A stretch of DNA of 64,000 nt from JAJYSO01 sp964495935 (GTDB taxonomy: Bacteria > Bacteroidota > Bacteroidia > Flavobacteriales > Flavobacteriaceae). Shown here piece by piece: positions 53,799 through 63,964 of the stretch (positions within the stretch are counted from its first letter, which is position 1; every line of letters starts with the position of its first letter). Location: positions 44,622-108,621 of the forward strand of contig CAZBXQ010000004.1 in the NCBI GenBank assembly GCA_964495935.1, written 5' to 3'. The translations under genes were made by a program, and so were the position numbers. The notes under the pieces were generated by a model that ran no database searches, had not been told where the DNA came from, and saw only the letters and a list, made by a program, of their open reading frames with translations.

Positions 53799-54899
53799 TT
53801 ATAAAACCAGCGTTTTTAGAAGGTTGTAATCCCGGTCCAAAAGAGCCCAATCCACAGCATAACCCGGGGCAATTTTGCCATAATGACGATCTTGATGAAT
53901 ACCTGCAGCGGGATGGAGGGAGGCACTTTTTAAAGCTTCCTCCGGTTTAATCCCTAAGGCGATAGCATGCTGAATCGCCTGATTCATTTTTAAACAAGAT
54001 CCGGCCAAGGTTCCTTCCCGGGTAATATACCGGTCTCCCGCAAGTTCATAATAATAGGTTTCACTATCGACGGCTGTCACCGCATCGGTGACGTAACAGA
54101 GCCGGTTGGGCATCAATTTATGGGCGATCTTTACCGCGGTATCGTTAACATGCACCCCGTCCATAATAATTCCCGCATATACTGAACGGTCGAAAGCCGC
54201 TCCTACCAATCCGGCGTCTTTGTGAGAAAAAGGAGACATGGCATTGTACAGATGGGTACACATGGAAACGCCCAGCGAAAAACCTTGTACCGCTTCTTTG
54301 TAGGTGGCATTGCTGTGTCCGGCCGATAGGATGATTCCCTGATCGGTCAGGTATTGTATGACTTCATCGGGGCAGCACTCCGGAGCGAGCGTTATCATCT
54401 TGATTGTACCTGCTCCCAGCTGTATGAGCTCCCGTGCTTTTTGTATCGTGGGAAGGGTAATAAATTTCTCAATATGAGCCCCTTTTTTTATCGGGTTGAT
54501 GTAGGGGCCTTCCAAGTGAAGTCCCAACAGACCGGGAAGTCCTTGTTCCCAGTATGCGCCGACAGCTTCTACGGCCTGCCTGATAAGTGCCAATTGATTG
54601 GTTGGAATCGTCGCCATAAATCCGGTTGCCCCTCCCGATTGGCTGTAGGTATATATTTCACGTAAGGCCTCAACGGTAGGATTGGCCGAAAACATCAATC
54701 CTCCGGCTCCGTTAATTTGCAAATCTTTAAAAGCGGGAACCACGATATCGGCTTGTAGGAGGATATCATCATTTTTCTCGGGAAGCTGTTGTTGCGGCAT
54801 CACGGATTCAATACTTCCATTTTTGACAACAATGGCAACGTCTTTTATAAAACGTTCACCATCAAAGATCTGCCGAGCTTTAAAGATTTGTGGCGTCAT
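53799..54899 (-). CDS. nagA: N-acetylglucosamine-6-phosphate deacetylase
   Basis: A 366-residue amidohydrolase that converts GlcNAc-6-phosphate to glucosamine-6-phosphate. Metal and substrate residues appear in GLHLEGPYI, ILSAGHSNATY, CTHLYNAMSPFSH and CYVTDAVTAVD. It begins 19 bases after a DUF2723 gene on the same strand. It supplies the later step of the route that starts with the sialoglycan locus at 4-22.5 kb and the AGE epimerase at 30.5 kb, though it is not linked to them. Confidence 0.95.
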   Translation of the reverse strand: MTPQIFKARQIFDGERFIKDVAIVVKNGSIESVMPQQQLPEKNDDILLQADIVVPAFKDLQINGAGGLMFSANPTVEALREIYTYSQSGGATGFMATIPTNQLALIRQAVEAVGAYWEQGLPGLLGLHLEGPYINPIKKGAHIEKFITLPTIQKARELIQLGAGTIKMITLAPECCPDEVIQYLTDQGIILSAGHSNATYKEAVQGFSLGVSMCTHLYNAMSPFSHKDAGLVGAAFDRSVYAGIIMDGVHVNDTAVKIAHKLMPNRLCYVTDAVTAVDSETYYYELAGDRYITREGTLAGSCLKMNQAIQHAIALGIKPEEALKSASLHPAAGIHQDRHYGKIAPGYAVDWALLDRDYNLLKTLVL

Positions 54900-54918
54900 A
54901 GATATCCTTATTCTTTTT

Positions 54919-57900
54919 TTATTCCGGATCCTGAGTAGGAACAGGAGGCGGCACCGGTAAGTTTTCTACAGAATCTTCGACCTGTTCTTTCATGTTTTCT
55001 TCCGAATCATCATATTCTAATTCTCCGGCATCTTGCATAAGATTGGGGAACAGATCGATATAATGGTTGTATGTTGTAGCTTTCGCTTTGGCCGTTTCTT
55101 CGTCTTCATTCATAATTGCAATATCAACCAAGTCGCGATAACGCTGCATGTTTTCAAATATATCGGGGATTGAGAGTTCTTGTTCTTCGGGCGACCACGT
55201 GCCGTAATACTCCAGTTTTTGCTGGTAGATTGTAGCCACTTCGTTCCATACGGAGCGCGCTTTTTCAGTTTCCCCAATTTTATAATAGGAGGCAATGATC
55301 GGACTTAAAATAGAGTAGAACCCAAATTGTTTAACCGGCATTTTTTCCATGGATAAATCTAATATATCCTGAGCCTTATCTTCCTTGCCTTCGGCGATTA
55401 AAGCCTGCACCGTTCGCACGATATTACTGCGATAGGAAATGCCGTTTCGCCGGGTTTGCGGGTCGTGGTACATTTTTGGATTACCACTGTTTCCCCAGTG
55501 CCAGTTCATAATGCGATTATACATTTTATCGGTATCGATTCGGCCCATTTCGTAGCCGTGCGATTTTGTTTTTATCGGGACCAGTTTATAGGTGAGACCA
55601 TCCAATTCCAAATAGTCTTTCATCCATAGATAATCGGCATCGCCAAAACTTCCTCCGCTAAAATAAATCGGGCGCTCCCAGTTATTATTCGCCAGTACAT
55701 CCAGCATCATCAACGTATTCTTACCGATTTGATTTCCCGTGATTTTGATGGTAATTTCAGAAACTGCTTGATCGGCGTCTTTTTCATCAATGGTTCCCCC
55801 TTTAATGGCATTATCGATATTAACGGGAATTGTCACGTATCGCGTGGGGAAGGTGTTGATCCGTTGTCCGTTTTGCAGCTCCAAACTGGTAGAGGGATTG
55901 TCGCTTTTAATATACTTTATCCAATTCTTGAGGGAGATGGTATCCGGAATACGTTCATCTCTGTTATAGATGATTTGGTCATTCGTTCCATACGTGTAGT
56001 CTTTGTGCTCCAGAATAGTTTTGATCCCTTCACTATCATACGTTTTTCGTTTCATTTGATCGATATACCAATCGGTGGCAAAAAGACTGGTGTTAATAAT
56101 TCGTACATCCTGGCGATAGCCTTCGATTTCCTGTACATACCACAAAGGGAAGGTGTCGTTATCTCCAATGGTAAATAGAATTCCGTTTTGCTCTACGGAA
56201 TCGAGATAGTTTTTGGCCATGGCGGTAGCCGTTCGTTTGATGGAACGGTCGTGGTCGTGCCAGTTCTCTTTGGCCATGACCACCGGAACGGCGAGAAGAC
56301 AAACGAGTGTCAGAACCGGTGCCAATATTCCCGGTTTTATGTAACGTTTTAATTTATCGTATAATGAATAAACACCAAATCCGATCCAGAAGGTAAACGC
56401 ATAAAAGGAGCCGACTAAAGCATAGTCGCGCTCGCGGGGTTCAAAAGGTCTCTCGTTAAGGTATATTTTCAGGGCCAATCCCGTAAACAGGAAGAGTACC
56501 ATTAAGACCCAGAAATTGTTTTTATCCCGATCATATTGAAAGAATAGGCCGATTAATCCCAAGATTAAAGGAAGGAAATAATAAGTATTCCGGGAAGGAT
56601 CATTCTTGACGATATCGGGCAGGTTTTTCTGCGAGCCTAAAAATATACTGTCGATAAAGGGAATTCCACTAAGCCAGTTTCCATTAAGGTTATCGTATTT
56701 TCCTTGCTCATCGTTTTGCCGGCCCACAAAATTCCACATAAAATAACGGAAATACATATACCAGAATTGATACTGGAACATAAACTGAAAATTGGCCGCC
56801 GTAGAAGGTTTTTCGATCGTGAGGTAGGGGCTGTATTGCTTAAGGAAACGCGCGAGCCCTTCGGCTTCAATCTGGCCCTTTTCATATCCTATTTTGACTT
56901 CCTGCACCAAATCGCCAAAACCTTCCATCTCCATGCCTTCCTTGTTTGCCCGGAATTTGACGGGACCCGTCATGCGCATATAGTTCTCGATATGATCGGG
57001 TTGTGTACTCCACATCCGGGGTAAAAAGGTTTTTTGTTTATCACTGGAATTCTGCTTGGCATTTTTCCATTTATTGACAATGTCGTATTTCCCGGTTTTG
57101 TGATTTTCTTCGTATTTCGGTTCGTCGTCTATATACGGTTTTTTTTCGTCCAATCCAGCGTAGGCATCGGTAAATTGGGGGCCGTATAAGAGTGGATTTT
57201 CCGGGTATTGCTCCCGGTTGTAATAGGCGAGAAGCTCACGGGCATTCTCGGGGTTGTTCTCGTTGATGGGGGTGCCGGCATTGGCTCGAATGGCCAGCAT
57301 GATCCAGGAGGAGAATCCGACAAAAATAAACAGGATACATAAGGTGATGGTATTGAGATTGACATAACCCTTTTTGCGGGTATAACGCAATGCAAGATAG
57401 AGCAGTGTCCCCAATAGGAGTCCGGCAATAACCGTTCCCGAATCAAAAGGCAGCCCGATCGAATTCACAAAAAAGACCTCAGAAGAAGCAAAGAAGGTAA
57501 GGGTATAAGGAAGTAGGAATAAAAAGATAAATAAAAGAACACCTACAACGGCCACCGAAGCGACAATAAAGTTTTTTACGGTTATTTTTGGGGTGTGTTT
57601 AAAATAATAGAGATAGCCAATAGCCGGAATGGTGAGCAGTCCCAAGAAATGGACGCCAAAGGTGAGCCCGATGAGGAAGGAGAGCAGAATAAGCCAGCGA
57701 TTTCCACGGGGCTTAAGCATATCTCGCTCCCACAGCAATCCGACATAAAACAGAGCCGACATAAAACACATGGCCATGGCATATACCTCGGCTTCTACGG
57801 CACTAAACCAGAAACTATCGGTAAAAGTGAAGGCCAAGGCACCCACGGCAGCACTTCCTAAAACCGCGATTTTTCCACCGGGAGTGAGTGTTTCTGCGGG

Positions 57901-58224
57901 TCCGGATATTTTCCGAATCAACAGCGAAAGGCTCCAAAAGAGGAATAAAATGGTAAAAGCACTGGAAACGACCGATACATAATTGACGAGAAGAGCGATT
58001 TGTGTCGGGTTGGGGGCAAACCAAGAAAAAACTGCACCCACCATTTGAAATAAGGGAGCCCCGGGAGGATGCCCGACTTGTAATTTTGCCGAGGTGGTAA
58101 TAAATTCTCCGGGATCCCAGAAACTGGCAGTGGGTTCAACAGTAAGCGCATAGGTGAGTAAGGCGATGGCAAACACGACCCATCCTGTGACTTTATTCCA
58201 AAGGCTGAATCTAAGATCTTTCAT
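54919..58224 (-). CDS. DUF2723 multi-pass membrane protein with TPR-like tail
   Basis: About 1101 residues from the ATG at 58224 (MKDLRFSLWNKVTGW). The N-terminal half holds roughly a dozen membrane helices with the DUF2723 signature FWDPGEFITTSAKLQVGHPPGAPLFQM, in which the Asp-Glu pair recalls GT-C glycosyltransferases. A large periplasmic or soluble part with helical repeats follows. In Bacteroidota this family is taken to be a membrane glycosyltransferase, but substrate and product are not known. An upstream ATG at 58377 would add 51 unlikely residues and overlap tRNA-Gln. Confidence 0.88.
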   Translation of the reverse strand: MKDLRFSLWNKVTGWVVFAIALLTYALTVEPTASFWDPGEFITTSAKLQVGHPPGAPLFQMVGAVFSWFAPNPTQIALLVNYVSVVSSAFTILFLFWSLSLLIRKISGPAETLTPGGKIAVLGSAAVGALAFTFTDSFWFSAVEAEVYAMAMCFMSALFYVGLLWERDMLKPRGNRWLILLSFLIGLTFGVHFLGLLTIPAIGYLYYFKHTPKITVKNFIVASVAVVGVLLFIFLFLLPYTLTFFASSEVFFVNSIGLPFDSGTVIAGLLLGTLLYLALRYTRKKGYVNLNTITLCILFIFVGFSSWIMLAIRANAGTPINENNPENARELLAYYNREQYPENPLLYGPQFTDAYAGLDEKKPYIDDEPKYEENHKTGKYDIVNKWKNAKQNSSDKQKTFLPRMWSTQPDHIENYMRMTGPVKFRANKEGMEMEGFGDLVQEVKIGYEKGQIEAEGLARFLKQYSPYLTIEKPSTAANFQFMFQYQFWYMYFRYFMWNFVGRQNDEQGKYDNLNGNWLSGIPFIDSIFLGSQKNLPDIVKNDPSRNTYYFLPLILGLIGLFFQYDRDKNNFWVLMVLFLFTGLALKIYLNERPFEPRERDYALVGSFYAFTFWIGFGVYSLYDKLKRYIKPGILAPVLTLVCLLAVPVVMAKENWHDHDRSIKRTATAMAKNYLDSVEQNGILFTIGDNDTFPLWYVQEIEGYRQDVRIINTSLFATDWYIDQMKRKTYDSEGIKTILEHKDYTYGTNDQIIYNRDERIPDTISLKNWIKYIKSDNPSTSLELQNGQRINTFPTRYVTIPVNIDNAIKGGTIDEKDADQAVSEITIKITGNQIGKNTLMMLDVLANNNWERPIYFSGGSFGDADYLWMKDYLELDGLTYKLVPIKTKSHGYEMGRIDTDKMYNRIMNWHWGNSGNPKMYHDPQTRRNGISYRSNIVRTVQALIAEGKEDKAQDILDLSMEKMPVKQFGFYSILSPIIASYYKIGETEKARSVWNEVATIYQQKLEYYGTWSPEEQELSIPDIFENMQRYRDLVDIAIMNEDEETAKAKATTYNHYIDLFPNLMQDAGELEYDDSEENMKEQVEDSVENLPVPPPVPTQDPE

Positions 58225-58369
58225 GAAAATTTTTTGTTCGGTAGCCGACGAATTTAAGGATAAAAAGCCAATAGATTCAAGATCGAAAACCAATTTAATT
58301 TTTTTTAATAAAATGCAATAAAAAATTTGCCTGTATAAAAGTTTATTATAAATTTGCATCCAGAATTTA

Positions 58370-58442
58370 TGGCCCATGGTGTAATGGCTAACACATCTGG
58401 TTTTGGTCCAGAAGAGTCAAGGTTCGAGCCCTTGTGGGCCAG
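58370..58442 (+). tRNA. tRNA-Gln (TTG anticodon)
   Basis: TGGCCCA at 58370-58376 pairs fully with TGGGCCA at 58435-58441, with discriminator G at 58442. The anticodon arm CTGG-TTTTGGT-CCAG shows anticodon TTG, and the T arm contains GGTTCGAGCC. CCA is not encoded. A strong terminator follows at once. Confidence 0.95.
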
Positions 58443-58456
58443 CAAAATTCAAACAG

Positions 58457-58486
58457 CCGAATTGCTTGATTGCAGTTCGGTTTTTT
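58457..58486 (+). terminator. intrinsic terminator of tRNA-Gln
   Basis: CCGAATTGC at 58457-58465 pairs with GCAGTTCGG at 58472-58480, including one G-T pair, around a 6-base loop. Six T follow directly. Confidence 0.88.
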
Positions 58487-58791
58487 GCATTATAAATCCA
58501 TACGCCCGCAATAATTCAGGAATGAATATTTTACTTGTGATTTTGTTGGGTTATAAGGTGCTCTATTAGACTCCCGTATCTTTTTTGGTGCCGGCCAAAA
58601 TAAAGGCGTATAAAACTTCAAGCCCGGCTTTCCATATAAACTTCTGAACCTTCTGAATGAGGCAAGCTCTCCATACGGCGGGTGGACTTCGGGAAATTAG
58701 ACCCGATCTTCTCGTCGGCCGGAGCCAACAGCGAAGGAGGATTAAATCCATAAATATAATCAGTTTTGAGAAAACCCCTTTCCAAAACTGC
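58487..58791. other. intergenic stretch with a GC-richer block after tRNA-Gln
   Basis: No gene with recognisable features. At 58566-58740 the base composition is richer in GC than nearby intergenic DNA, and both strands carry open frames of 60-83 codons without family likeness. It could be a decayed gene or a dispersed repeat attached to the tRNA region. Confidence 0.4.
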
Positions 58792-59007
58792 TTAAGACTC
58801 ATGTTGACGATCGACACGCTCGCGGTGAAGATCTTCCCGCGGGAGAATGAAACGGATACCTTTAATGACGATTAGACAAACAATTCCGGCACTGAGAAGA
58901 AAAAACAAAAACCTTGTAAACAGGTTGTCGTTAACGGCCATGCTGTAATATCCCATACCCGCTTCCAAAAGGACTAAGATCGTAATGACTATAATGCGTT
59001 TGATCAT
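58792..59007 (-). CDS. small two-helix membrane protein
   Basis: A 71-residue frame with two hydrophobic helices (IIVITILVLLEAGMGYYSM and FTRFLFFLLSAGIVCLIVI) and a charged C-terminal tail. It follows pcm by 49 bases on the same strand, so it may be the last gene of a recN-pcm operon. No family is recognised. Confidence 0.5.
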   Translation of the reverse strand: MIKRIIVITILVLLEAGMGYYSMAVNDNLFTRFLFFLLSAGIVCLIVIKGIRFILPREDLHRERVDRQHES

Positions 59008-59056
59008 GGATTAATCTTGATGGCTAAAGCTACTAAAAATATAGCAATTTTCATAC

Positions 59057-59707
59057 TTAATTTTTATGATGAAGCATGGGAACGAATCGGAATTCCCCAT
59101 ATTCTTTTTTCTTGATTTTTTTGGGAGATTCCCGAATCAGTAAGGTCATGATCTGGGGGTCTTCTCCTACCGGAATGACCATACGACCGCCGATGAGCAG
59201 TTGATTGAGCAACGCCGGTGGAATTTTTGGAGCACCACAGGTGACCAGGATTTTATCAAAAGGGGCAAATTTCGGCAGACCCTTATATCCGTCCCCAAAA
59301 GAAAGATACTTGGGAAAATATCCTATTTTCTCCAGGAATCGTTTGGTGCGTTTGTACAATATGTTTTGTCGTTCTATACCGTACACTCTGGCACCTAATT
59401 CACACAGCACCGCCGTTTGGTATCCGCTGCCGGTTCCGATTTCAAGAACTTTATCGCCTTCTTGGATGTTTAGCAGAGCCGATTGAAAGGCAACTGTATA
59501 GGGCTGTGAAATGGTTTGACCGGCACCAATGGGAAAGGCTTTATCCTGATAGGCATGGTCTTCAAAGCTGCTGTCCAGAAACCAATGTCGGGGAATACGC
59601 GATAAGGCATGAAGTACGGACTCGTTGGTAATCCCTTTTTGTCGCAGGAGGGTAATGAGTTGGCGGCGCTTTCCCTGATGGCGATAAGTATCGGTTAACG
59701 TATTCAA
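59057..59707 (-). CDS. pcm: protein-L-isoaspartate O-methyltransferase
   Basis: A 216-residue SAM-dependent methyltransferase that starts repair of isoaspartyl residues in aged proteins. The AdoMet loop is LEIGTGSGYQTAVL, the early family block FPIGAGQTISQPYTVA binds the substrate, and VTCGAPKIPPALLNQLLIGGRMVIPVG forms the C-terminal part. It begins 7 bases after recN ends, indicating one transcript. Confidence 0.95.
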   Translation of the reverse strand: MNTLTDTYRHQGKRRQLITLLRQKGITNESVLHALSRIPRHWFLDSSFEDHAYQDKAFPIGAGQTISQPYTVAFQSALLNIQEGDKVLEIGTGSGYQTAVLCELGARVYGIERQNILYKRTKRFLEKIGYFPKYLSFGDGYKGLPKFAPFDKILVTCGAPKIPPALLNQLLIGGRMVIPVGEDPQIMTLLIRESPKKIKKKEYGEFRFVPMLHHKN

Positions 59708-59714
59708 TTCGATT

Positions 59715-61373
59715 TTAATTTAATAGTGTTTTGGCGTGCGCCAAAGCTGATTCAGAAGGCTTTTTACCCCCCAGCATTTCCGCCAGTTCACGGAGACGCT
59801 CCGGAGTATCCAGCTCGCTGATAAGCGTCTGGGTTTTTCCGGAATGGATTTCTTTGCGAACTTTAAAGTGATGGGTTCCTTTGGCGGCAATTTGTGGTAG
59901 ATGCGTGATAGAAATCAGCTGGAGGTGTTGCCCCATCTTGTCCATGATTTCTCCCATTTTCTGGGCGATTTCACCTGAGACACCGGTGTCAATTTCATCA
60001 AAAATAAGTGTGGGAAGTTTACTAAAGTCGGCTAAAATACTTTTGATGACCAAGGCGATCCGGGAGAGTTCTCCTCCGGAAGCACTTTTTTTTATGTCGT
60101 GTAAACGTCCGCCTTTATTGGCCGAAAACAACCAATTCATGTGATCCCGGCCGTGTAGGGTAAAAGTCGAGGCAGGTGCAAAGGTGATTTTTAATTCTGC
60201 GTTGGGCATGCCTAAATCGGTTAGTGCTGTTTTAACCGATTTTAAAAAATAGGGAACCGCTTTACGCCGTCTGTCGGTTAATTCTTGAGCGACTTTCTCG
60301 GCGGCCTTGTGGCAGGCTTCGATTTCTTTTTTGAGCTGCTCGGTATTTTCAGAGGCATGCTCTGCGGTAGCTACTTTTTCTTCCAAATCGTTTTGAATCG
60401 ATAAAAGCCCTTCAACGGAATCAACGCCGTGCTTTTGTTGCAGAGCATACAGATTTTGGAGTTTTTCATTGATCTCTTCAAGGGCTTCCGGATGGTCTTC
60501 GATGGTGTCGGTTTGTCGTTCCATCTCTGTTGTGAGATCTTCCAATTCCAGGAAGATACTCTTCATCCGGTCGCTAATCTCCTGATAATTTTTTCCTACT
60601 CCTGCTAATTTATCCAGCCTTTTCTTAATATCGAGCAGACCGTCAATAATTCCAAGATCTTCCTTTTGGAGATATCGCAAACTGTATTGAAAGGTCTCTT
60701 TGAGCTCCTCGATATGGGTTAACTCCTGTTGGCGTTCTTCCAGTTCCTCCTGCATGCCGATGGTGAAGTTGCCGGATTGTAATTCATGCAGTAGGAAAAG
60801 ATGATAATCGTAGGTTTTTTGTGCTTCTTGTTGTTCTTTCTGAAGGGTCTCGAATTGTTGATGAAGGGATTTTAAAAGGTGCAGTTGATGTTGGTAATTC
60901 TCCAGTAGATCTTGATTTTTAGCCAACCTGTCAATAACCTGATATTGATAATCACTGTCGCCTACAAACAAGGTTTCATGCTGGCTGTGAATATCGACCA
61001 AATGAGAACCCAGAGCCGCCAGATTTTTAAGCCGCACCGGGGTATCGTTAACAAAAGCTCTGGATTTTCCGGAAGGTAGGATTTCCCGCCGAATGATGGT
61101 CTGTGGATCATAATCCAGATCGTTTTCCTGAAAGAGGGCTTTCAGATGATACTCTTCGACCGAAAAAACACCTTCAATGATACATTTTTTAGAAGGATCT
61201 TTAATTGAATTGAGGTCTGCTCTTTTTCCCAATAAAAGAGAAAGAGCTCCCAATAATATCGATTTTCCGGCTCCGGTTTCACCGGTAATAATAGTGAGGC
61301 CGTCTTGAAGCTGTAATTCCACATCTTCAATTAAGGCAAAATTCTTTATGGAAAGCGAGTTTAACAAATCCAT
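59715..61373 (-). CDS. recN: DNA repair protein RecN
   Basis: A 552-residue SMC-like ATPase acting early in double-strand break repair. Walker A is GETGAGKS at residues 31-38, long coiled-coil segments fill the middle (about 160-370), and the ABC signature and Walker B lie in SASGGELSRIALVIKSIL and TLIFDEIDTGVSG. The ending is normal for the family. It leads the recN-pcm pair. Confidence 0.96.
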   Translation of the reverse strand: MDLLNSLSIKNFALIEDVELQLQDGLTIITGETGAGKSILLGALSLLLGKRADLNSIKDPSKKCIIEGVFSVEEYHLKALFQENDLDYDPQTIIRREILPSGKSRAFVNDTPVRLKNLAALGSHLVDIHSQHETLFVGDSDYQYQVIDRLAKNQDLLENYQHQLHLLKSLHQQFETLQKEQQEAQKTYDYHLFLLHELQSGNFTIGMQEELEERQQELTHIEELKETFQYSLRYLQKEDLGIIDGLLDIKKRLDKLAGVGKNYQEISDRMKSIFLELEDLTTEMERQTDTIEDHPEALEEINEKLQNLYALQQKHGVDSVEGLLSIQNDLEEKVATAEHASENTEQLKKEIEACHKAAEKVAQELTDRRRKAVPYFLKSVKTALTDLGMPNAELKITFAPASTFTLHGRDHMNWLFSANKGGRLHDIKKSASGGELSRIALVIKSILADFSKLPTLIFDEIDTGVSGEIAQKMGEIMDKMGQHLQLISITHLPQIAAKGTHHFKVRKEIHSGKTQTLISELDTPERLRELAEMLGGKKPSESALAHAKTLLN

Positions 61374-61539
61374 TTTATCTTTGAGGGGTTAAAGATACAA
61401 GAGTTTTTACAGTCCTCCACAAAATTACGGACTCCCGCAGCAGATATTTTTTTGATTCAGCGGATTGCTTGCTACCTTGCGGATGCCCTGAAACACGATT
61501 TGATAAGTAGTCGTTTCAGTATCAATTTAGTACTGATTT

Positions 61540-63276
61540 ATGAAAAATTTATACTCCAAGATACCCCTGGCTCAGAATCTGGTTGAGCTTTGTCGTTCCA
61601 AAGGAATCACTGATGTTGTTGTCACCCCGGGATCCCGGAATGCCCCGTTGACCATTTCCTTTGCCAATCATTCCGATTTTACAGCCTATAGCATTGTCGA
61701 TGAACGGTCTGCTGCTTTTTTTGCTCTCGGAATGGCGCAACGATTACAAAAACCGGTAGCCTTATGCTGCACTTCCGGCTCTGCTTTGCTCAACTACTAT
61801 CCGGCGGTTTCTGAGGCTTTTTACAGTGATATTCCATTGGTTGTCATCTCGGCAGATCGCCCGGTAGAGCGACTGGATATCGGGGATGGACAAACCATAC
61901 GACAAAAGAACGTATATGCCAATCATATTTTATATTCGGCTCATCTGTATTCTGAGATTGTATTGAATGAATCGACGAAGGATGAGAAATTATTACAGAA
62001 GAAATGGGAGGCACAACGTCATAATGAGCGCGAAATCAATCTGGCTCTGAATGCCGCCATCGAGCGAAAAGGTCCCGTTCATATCAATGTTCCTTTTTAT
62101 GAACCTCTTTATGATACCGTGGAAGAACTTGAGATGGAGCCCTTAAAAATTGAACCGATTCGTGAAACCCGGATGATTCGTAAAGAGGAATTAAAGCCTT
62201 TTTCTGAACGTTGGAACAGGAGCAAAAAGAAACTGGTTTTGGTGGGCGTCAATGGCCCCCATACCATTGAAAGACAATATATCGAAGCTTTGGCAAAGGA
62301 TCCTTCTGTGCTGGTATTTTCAGAAACCACTTCCAATCTGCATCATGAGAATTTTGTATTGCGAATTGATAATATAATTGCACCGATTGAGATTTCAAAA
62401 GATGCTGAGGAGTTGTTTGCGGCGTTGCAACCTGATATTTTATTGACTTTTGGCGGAATGGTGGTCTCCAAAAAAGTAAAGGCTTTCCTGCGAAAATATC
62501 AACCTCAGCAACACTGGCATGTCGATGATAAGAAAGCTTTTGATACCTATTTTTGTTTAAATAAGCACTTTGAAGTTGCGCCCAATGCATTTTTTAAAGA
62601 ATTCCTGGAGTTGACTACTCCGGTCGATAGTGCGTATCGTGAACACTGGTTGACTTATAGAGTGCAACGCAACAGACGACACGATTTATACCTGAAGGAT
62701 ATCCCCTTTTCCGATTTAAAAGTTTTTGAGCTCTTATTTAAGGAGATGACCCAAAAACAAGTCTTGCAGGTATCCAATAGCAGTGTGGTGCGGTATGCCA
62801 ATCTTTTTAAACTGGCCCCTCAACTGGAGGTCTATTGCAATCGGGGGACCAGTGGGATTGATGGCTGTGTTTCCACAGCTGTGGGATCGGCCTTAAAATC
62901 CAATCTTCCGACAACGCTGATATGTGGAGATCTGGCTTTTTTTTATGATAGTAACGGACTTTGGAATGAATACATTCCGGATCATTTTAAAATTGTGGTT
63001 TTAAATAATGGTGGTGGAGGAATTTTTAGGATTTTGCCGGGTCGGAAATCAGAGCCTTATTTTCATAAATACTTTGAGACTCGTCATCAGTTGACGGCTA
63101 AACCCCTTGCCGATATGTATGGTTTTGAGTATCAAAAAGCTTCTGATGAGGAGGAACTAAAGAGAGCTTTGAAGCGGTTTTTCAGGAACGGGAAGCCTCA
63201 AATTCTCGAGATCTTTACGCCTACCGAGGTAAATGACAAAATCTTGTTGGATTACTTTAAGTTTATTAGGGAGTAA
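61540..63276 (+). CDS. menD: 2-succinyl-5-enolpyruvyl-6-hydroxy-3-cyclohexene-1-carboxylate synthase
   Basis: A 578-residue thiamine diphosphate enzyme of menaquinone synthesis. The N-terminal PYR domain has VVTPGSRNAPLTIS and IVDERSAAFFALGMAQ with the Glu that activates the cofactor. The C-terminal PP domain has the metal-binding GDLAFFYDSNGL and NNGGGGIFRILPG. No other men genes are visible nearby. It shows that the host uses menaquinone. Confidence 0.96.
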   Translation: MKNLYSKIPLAQNLVELCRSKGITDVVVTPGSRNAPLTISFANHSDFTAYSIVDERSAAFFALGMAQRLQKPVALCCTSGSALLNYYPAVSEAFYSDIPLVVISADRPVERLDIGDGQTIRQKNVYANHILYSAHLYSEIVLNESTKDEKLLQKKWEAQRHNEREINLALNAAIERKGPVHINVPFYEPLYDTVEELEMEPLKIEPIRETRMIRKEELKPFSERWNRSKKKLVLVGVNGPHTIERQYIEALAKDPSVLVFSETTSNLHHENFVLRIDNIIAPIEISKDAEELFAALQPDILLTFGGMVVSKKVKAFLRKYQPQQHWHVDDKKAFDTYFCLNKHFEVAPNAFFKEFLELTTPVDSAYREHWLTYRVQRNRRHDLYLKDIPFSDLKVFELLFKEMTQKQVLQVSNSSVVRYANLFKLAPQLEVYCNRGTSGIDGCVSTAVGSALKSNLPTTLICGDLAFFYDSNGLWNEYIPDHFKIVVLNNGGGGIFRILPGRKSEPYFHKYFETRHQLTAKPLADMYGFEYQKASDEEELKRALKRFFRNGKPQILEIFTPTEVNDKILLDYFKFIRE

Positions 63277-63292
63277 TAGTGATCGGTTGCCG

Positions 63293-63964
63293 TCATCGGG
63301 TCCAAAACACGGAGCTTACATCGTCATCTTTTTCAATTTCCTTCAGAGCCGGAGAAACCTCTTTGATATCAAAATTTTCAAAATTAATCTCCAGAATATA
63401 GCCTTTCTCACTTTTGTTAAAGGAAAAAGTCTTGATGTCGGCCTCGGCCAATTCCATGATTTTGTCGATAATCCGATACGGATTGGAGTTTTCGTTTATG
63501 ACCACCCGTACAAGGTGAGGCTTAAACCGACGCGCAAACCGGCGTTCAATAGGTTGTAAGATAAGAAGAATGATAAAGGCGATGGCAGTAGCGGCAACGG
63601 CGGCGATATAGAGTCCGGAGCCTACTGCCAGTCCGATGGCGGCCACGGTCCATAATCCCGAAGCGGTTGTTAATCCCCGAATAAATCCCGGCTTTAAGAA
63701 CATGATGATTCCGGCTCCGAGGAAACCGATTCCGCTAATCACCTGGGCGGCAATACGGGCGGGATCGAGCACGACGTTGTCCATTTTTAAGGGGGCTGTA
63801 AACCCGTAGCTGGAAACGATGATCGTTAGGGCGGCTCCCAAACACACCATCATGTGTGTTCGCATGCCGGCCGACCAATTTTTGCGTTCTCGTTCCAGCC
63901 CGATTATGGCTCCTAAAATAGAGGCCAGCACCAGCCGTATTAAAATGACTTCCCAGGTAATCAT
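63293..63964 (-). CDS. MgtC/SapB-family membrane protein
   Basis: A 223-residue protein with about five membrane helices and a soluble C-terminal ACT-like domain (about 150-223). Family marks are ASILGAIIGLERERKNWSAGMRTHMMVCLGAAL and ISGIGFLGAGIIM, with GLTTASGLWTVAAIGLAVG. Members are linked to growth at low magnesium in other bacteria. It is convergent with menD, whose stop is 16 bases away. Confidence 0.92.
   Translation of the reverse strand: MITWEVILIRLVLASILGAIIGLERERKNWSAGMRTHMMVCLGAALTIIVSSYGFTAPLKMDNVVLDPARIAAQVISGIGFLGAGIIMFLKPGFIRGLTTASGLWTVAAIGLAVGSGLYIAAVAATAIAFIILLILQPIERRFARRFKPHLVRVVINENSNPYRIIDKIMELAEADIKTFSFNKSEKGYILEINFENFDIKEVSPALKEIEKDDDVSSVFWTR

Noticed and set aside
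58354..58569. 71-codon plus-strand frame across tRNA-Gln
   Set aside because: It runs through a well-formed tRNA gene and its terminator, so it cannot be a normal coding sequence.
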